Shown here piece by piece: positions 62,208 to 64,000 of a stretch of DNA of 64,000 nucleotides. Under the pieces are notes generated by a model. It ran no database searches and was not told the origin of the DNA. It worked only from the letters and a program-made list of their open reading frames with translations. The position numbers and the translations under genes were made by a program. Location: positions 1 through 64,000 of the forward strand of contig JAMLIS010000004.1 in NCBI GenBank assembly GCA_023954015.1, written 5' to 3'. The stretch comes from Burkholderiaceae bacterium. GTDB lineage: Bacteria; Pseudomonadota; Gammaproteobacteria; Burkholderiales; Burkholderiaceae_E. Numbering within the stretch: the first letter of the stretch is position 1; every line of letters starts with the position of its first letter.

Positions 62208-62409
62208 GCGTTCGAACGCACCGGTCGCAACTTGCCACGAACGCCACCTGTCGGGGAAGCCCTTCGGCTCCTCGACGTGCGCGCGAGGGGATCCGCGCAA
62301 CAATAAATGGAATGTATTCATGCTCGCAGCGGGCGTGCTGTTGCGCCGCGACGCCGTTCTCGCTACGTTGCCAGCGCCTGCGCGCCGAGGCAGGCCAACG
62401 GAGAAACCC

Positions 62410-64000
62410 TTGCTGAAACGGATCCAGTCGCTGCTGCAACGCCTGTTCCTCGCCGCCGAAGCCGTCGGCAATCGCATCTTCGGCGACCGGCTGAATCCGC
62501 TCTACTACCTGGGCGCGACAAGCTACTGGATGTTCTGGCTCGTCGTCGCCAGCGGCCTGTACCTCTACGCGTTCTACGAGACCGGCATCGACAAGACCTA
62601 CGCGTCGATGGAGTCGATCACGCATGGCCAGTGGTTCGCCGGCGGGATCCTGCGCAGCGTGCACCGCTACGCGTCCGACGCGATGGTGCTGACGATGATG
62701 CTGCACATGCTGCGTCACTTCTCGTTCGACCGCTATCGCAGCTTCCGTGCGTTCTCGTGGGTCAGCGGCGTCGTCGTGATGTGGCTGATCTACGTCTCCG
62801 GGGTCAACGGCTTCATGCTGCCGTGGGACGAGCTCTCGCAGTTCGTGATCGTCGCCACCACCGAGTGGCTCGACGCGCTGCCGGTGTTCAACGGAATCCT
62901 CACCCGAAACTTCATCACCCCCGAGGCGGTCACCGACCGGCTGTTCTCGCTGCTGTCGTTCCTGCACATCGGTATTCCGCTGGTGGCGCTGCTGGCACTG
63001 TGGGTGCACACGCAGCGCGTTCCGCGCGCCTCGCAGATCCCGCCGCGCCCGCTCGCCATCGGCCTGGTGCTGATGCTGCTCGCGATGTCGATCGTGGTGC
63101 CGGTCGTCAGCCAGGCGCCGGCCGACCTCGGCACCGTGCCAATCACGCTGGAGTTCGACTGGTTCTACCTCGTCGCGTATCCGCTGATCTACGCCTGGGA
63201 TCCGATGAAGCTGTGGGTGCTGGTCGGCGGCGTCACGCTGCTGTTGATGGCGCTGCCCTGGCTGCCGCCCGTGCGCGCCGGCAAGGAGAAGGTCTACGAG
63301 CTCACCGCGCACCCCGGGCGCCAGCAGGCGCCGGTGCGTGCCGGCGAGACGCTGCTCGACGCCGGACTGCGTGCCGACATCCCGCTGCCCTACGAATGCC
63401 GCTCGGGCGGCTGCGGCGTGTGCAAGGCGATGATGATCGGCGGCGAGGTCGACATGTCGGGCTACCAGCCCACCGCGCTGTCGGAGGACGAACGTCGTGC
63501 CGGCTGGATCCTGCTGTGCTGCGCGCGCGCGCGCTCGGACGTCGAGTTCGAATACGAGGAGAACGCGGCGGCAGCCGCGGCGCAGCGCATTCGCGAGTAC
63601 GAGGTGGTCGTCGAGCGGCTCGAGCGCCTGGCGCACGACGTCATGCTGGTCGCGCTTCGGCTGCAGCCCGGCCAGCGCATCGAATTCGAGGCCGGACAGT
63701 ATCTGAACGTCGTGCTCGAGGACGGATCGCGGCGCAGCTACTCGTTCACGTCGCCGTCCGGCAGCACCGACCTCGTCGAGCTTCAGGTGCGCCTGATGCC
63801 GGGCGGTCGCTTCACGACGCGCGTATTCGAGACGATGAAGCCCGGCGACGAACTCACGATCGAAGGTCCGATCGGCTCGTTCGTGCTGCACGAACCGAGC
63901 GACAAGCCGCTGATCTTCGTCGCCGGCGCCACCGGCTTCGCGCCGGTCAAGAGCCTGCTCGAGCAGGCGTTCCGAATGGGCATCGATCGGCCGATGTACT
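62410..64000 (+). CDS. Cytochrome b - [2Fe-2S] ferredoxin - flavin reductase fusion, partial
   Basis: The reading frame runs off the window end; about 530 residues are visible. Residues 1-290 are a cytochrome b-type domain with two His-x13-His pairs (VHRYASDAMVLTMMLH and FLHIGIPLVALLALWVH). A plant-type [2Fe-2S] ferredoxin follows (YECRSGGCGVCKAMM, with a later cysteine in WILLCC). Then comes a ferredoxin-NADP reductase-type FAD domain (RRSYSFTSPSG) and the start of the NAD-binding lobe (IFVAGATGFAPVKSL). TTG 62410 has GGAG with a 6-base spacer; an in-frame ATG at 62320 has none. It may feed electrons from NAD(P)H into a membrane b-heme chain. Confidence 0.85.
   Translation, partial: MLKRIQSLLQRLFLAAEAVGNRIFGDRLNPLYYLGATSYWMFWLVVASGLYLYAFYETGIDKTYASMESITHGQWFAGGILRSVHRYASDAMVLTMMLHMLRHFSFDRYRSFRAFSWVSGVVVMWLIYVSGVNGFMLPWDELSQFVIVATTEWLDALPVFNGILTRNFITPEAVTDRLFSLLSFLHIGIPLVALLALWVHTQRVPRASQIPPRPLAIGLVLMLLAMSIVVPVVSQAPADLGTVPITLEFDWFYLVAYPLIYAWDPMKLWVLVGGVTLLLMALPWLPPVRAGKEKVYELTAHPGRQQAPVRAGETLLDAGLRADIPLPYECRSGGCGVCKAMMIGGEVDMSGYQPTALSEDERRAGWILLCCARARSDVEFEYEENAAAAAAQRIREYEVVVERLERLAHDVMLVALRLQPGQRIEFEAGQYLNVVLEDGSRRSYSFTSPSGSTDLVELQVRLMPGGRFTTRVFETMKPGDELTIEGPIGSFVLHEPSDKPLIFVAGATGFAPVKSLLEQAFRMGIDRPMY

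Overview
The window is high-GC (roughly 68-70 % by eye) DNA from a betaproteobacterium. The best evidence is the housekeeping block from about 36.3 to 54.1 kb: tRNA-Ser, lysC, tilS, accA, alkA, a DUF6352-like gene, cysS, a TPR gene, a cyclophilin, lpxH, cysE, trmJ, suhB and mutS. This order is familiar from Burkholderiales/Rhodocyclales genomes. The accessory regions point to a facultative anaerobe that degrades aromatic compounds, like Thauera, Azoarcus or Aromatoleum.

Region 1 (0-3 kb) has a hicAB toxin-antitoxin pair beside a truncated RelE-like remnant, then a MASE1-GGDEF diguanylate cyclase. Region 2 (3-14.4 kb) is uptake: a complete Liv-type ABC transporter, an AI-2E-family permease, a complete TRAP transporter, and a cluster of 4-hydroxybenzoyl-CoA-type thioesterase, MarR regulator and MFS permease. 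Region 3 (14.4-24.3 kb) is an anaerobic phenol module on the minus strand: ppsA, ppsB, a UbiD-type (de)carboxylase, a Tm-1/UPF0261-like protein, ppsC and a UbiX-type flavin prenyltransferase. It is preceded by a good sigma-54 promoter and faces a XylR/DmpR-type sigma-54 activator. The divergent control region also has a perfect FNR-type box, placed to activate the regulator gene. Region 4 (24.3-36 kb) holds an HMCES-type peptidase, slipin and NfeD, a molybdate operon modABCE with a ModE box, class I aldolase, a FUSC transporter, and a cupin/TetR pair behind a palindromic operator. Molybdate uptake fits the pathway because 4-hydroxybenzoyl-CoA reductase is a molybdoenzyme, although that enzyme is not in the window.

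Region 5 (54.1-64 kb) is the most unusual part. A minus-strand operon encodes a small membrane subunit, a CuA subunit II, a B-family-like heme-copper subunit I, a SCO protein, a cytochrome b fused to two [4Fe-4S] clusters and an MvhD-like domain, an anchored 171-aa protein, a second heme-copper subunit I-like protein, and a CtaA-like heme A synthase. A divergent gene, cut off by the window end, fuses cytochrome b to a [2Fe-2S] ferredoxin and a flavin reductase. Both heme-copper cores keep all six histidine ligands but lack the active-site tyrosine of oxygen reductases; glutamines lie near that position. An FNR/Dnr-like box lies between the two transcription units. My inference is a non-canonical nitric oxide reductase (or related) system with its own electron-input modules, used under low oxygen.

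Plausible overall logic (inference): phenol is activated to phenylphosphate and carboxylated to 4-hydroxybenzoate under anoxic, possibly denitrifying conditions, while the heme-copper/cytochrome b system handles an alternative electron acceptor or removes NO.
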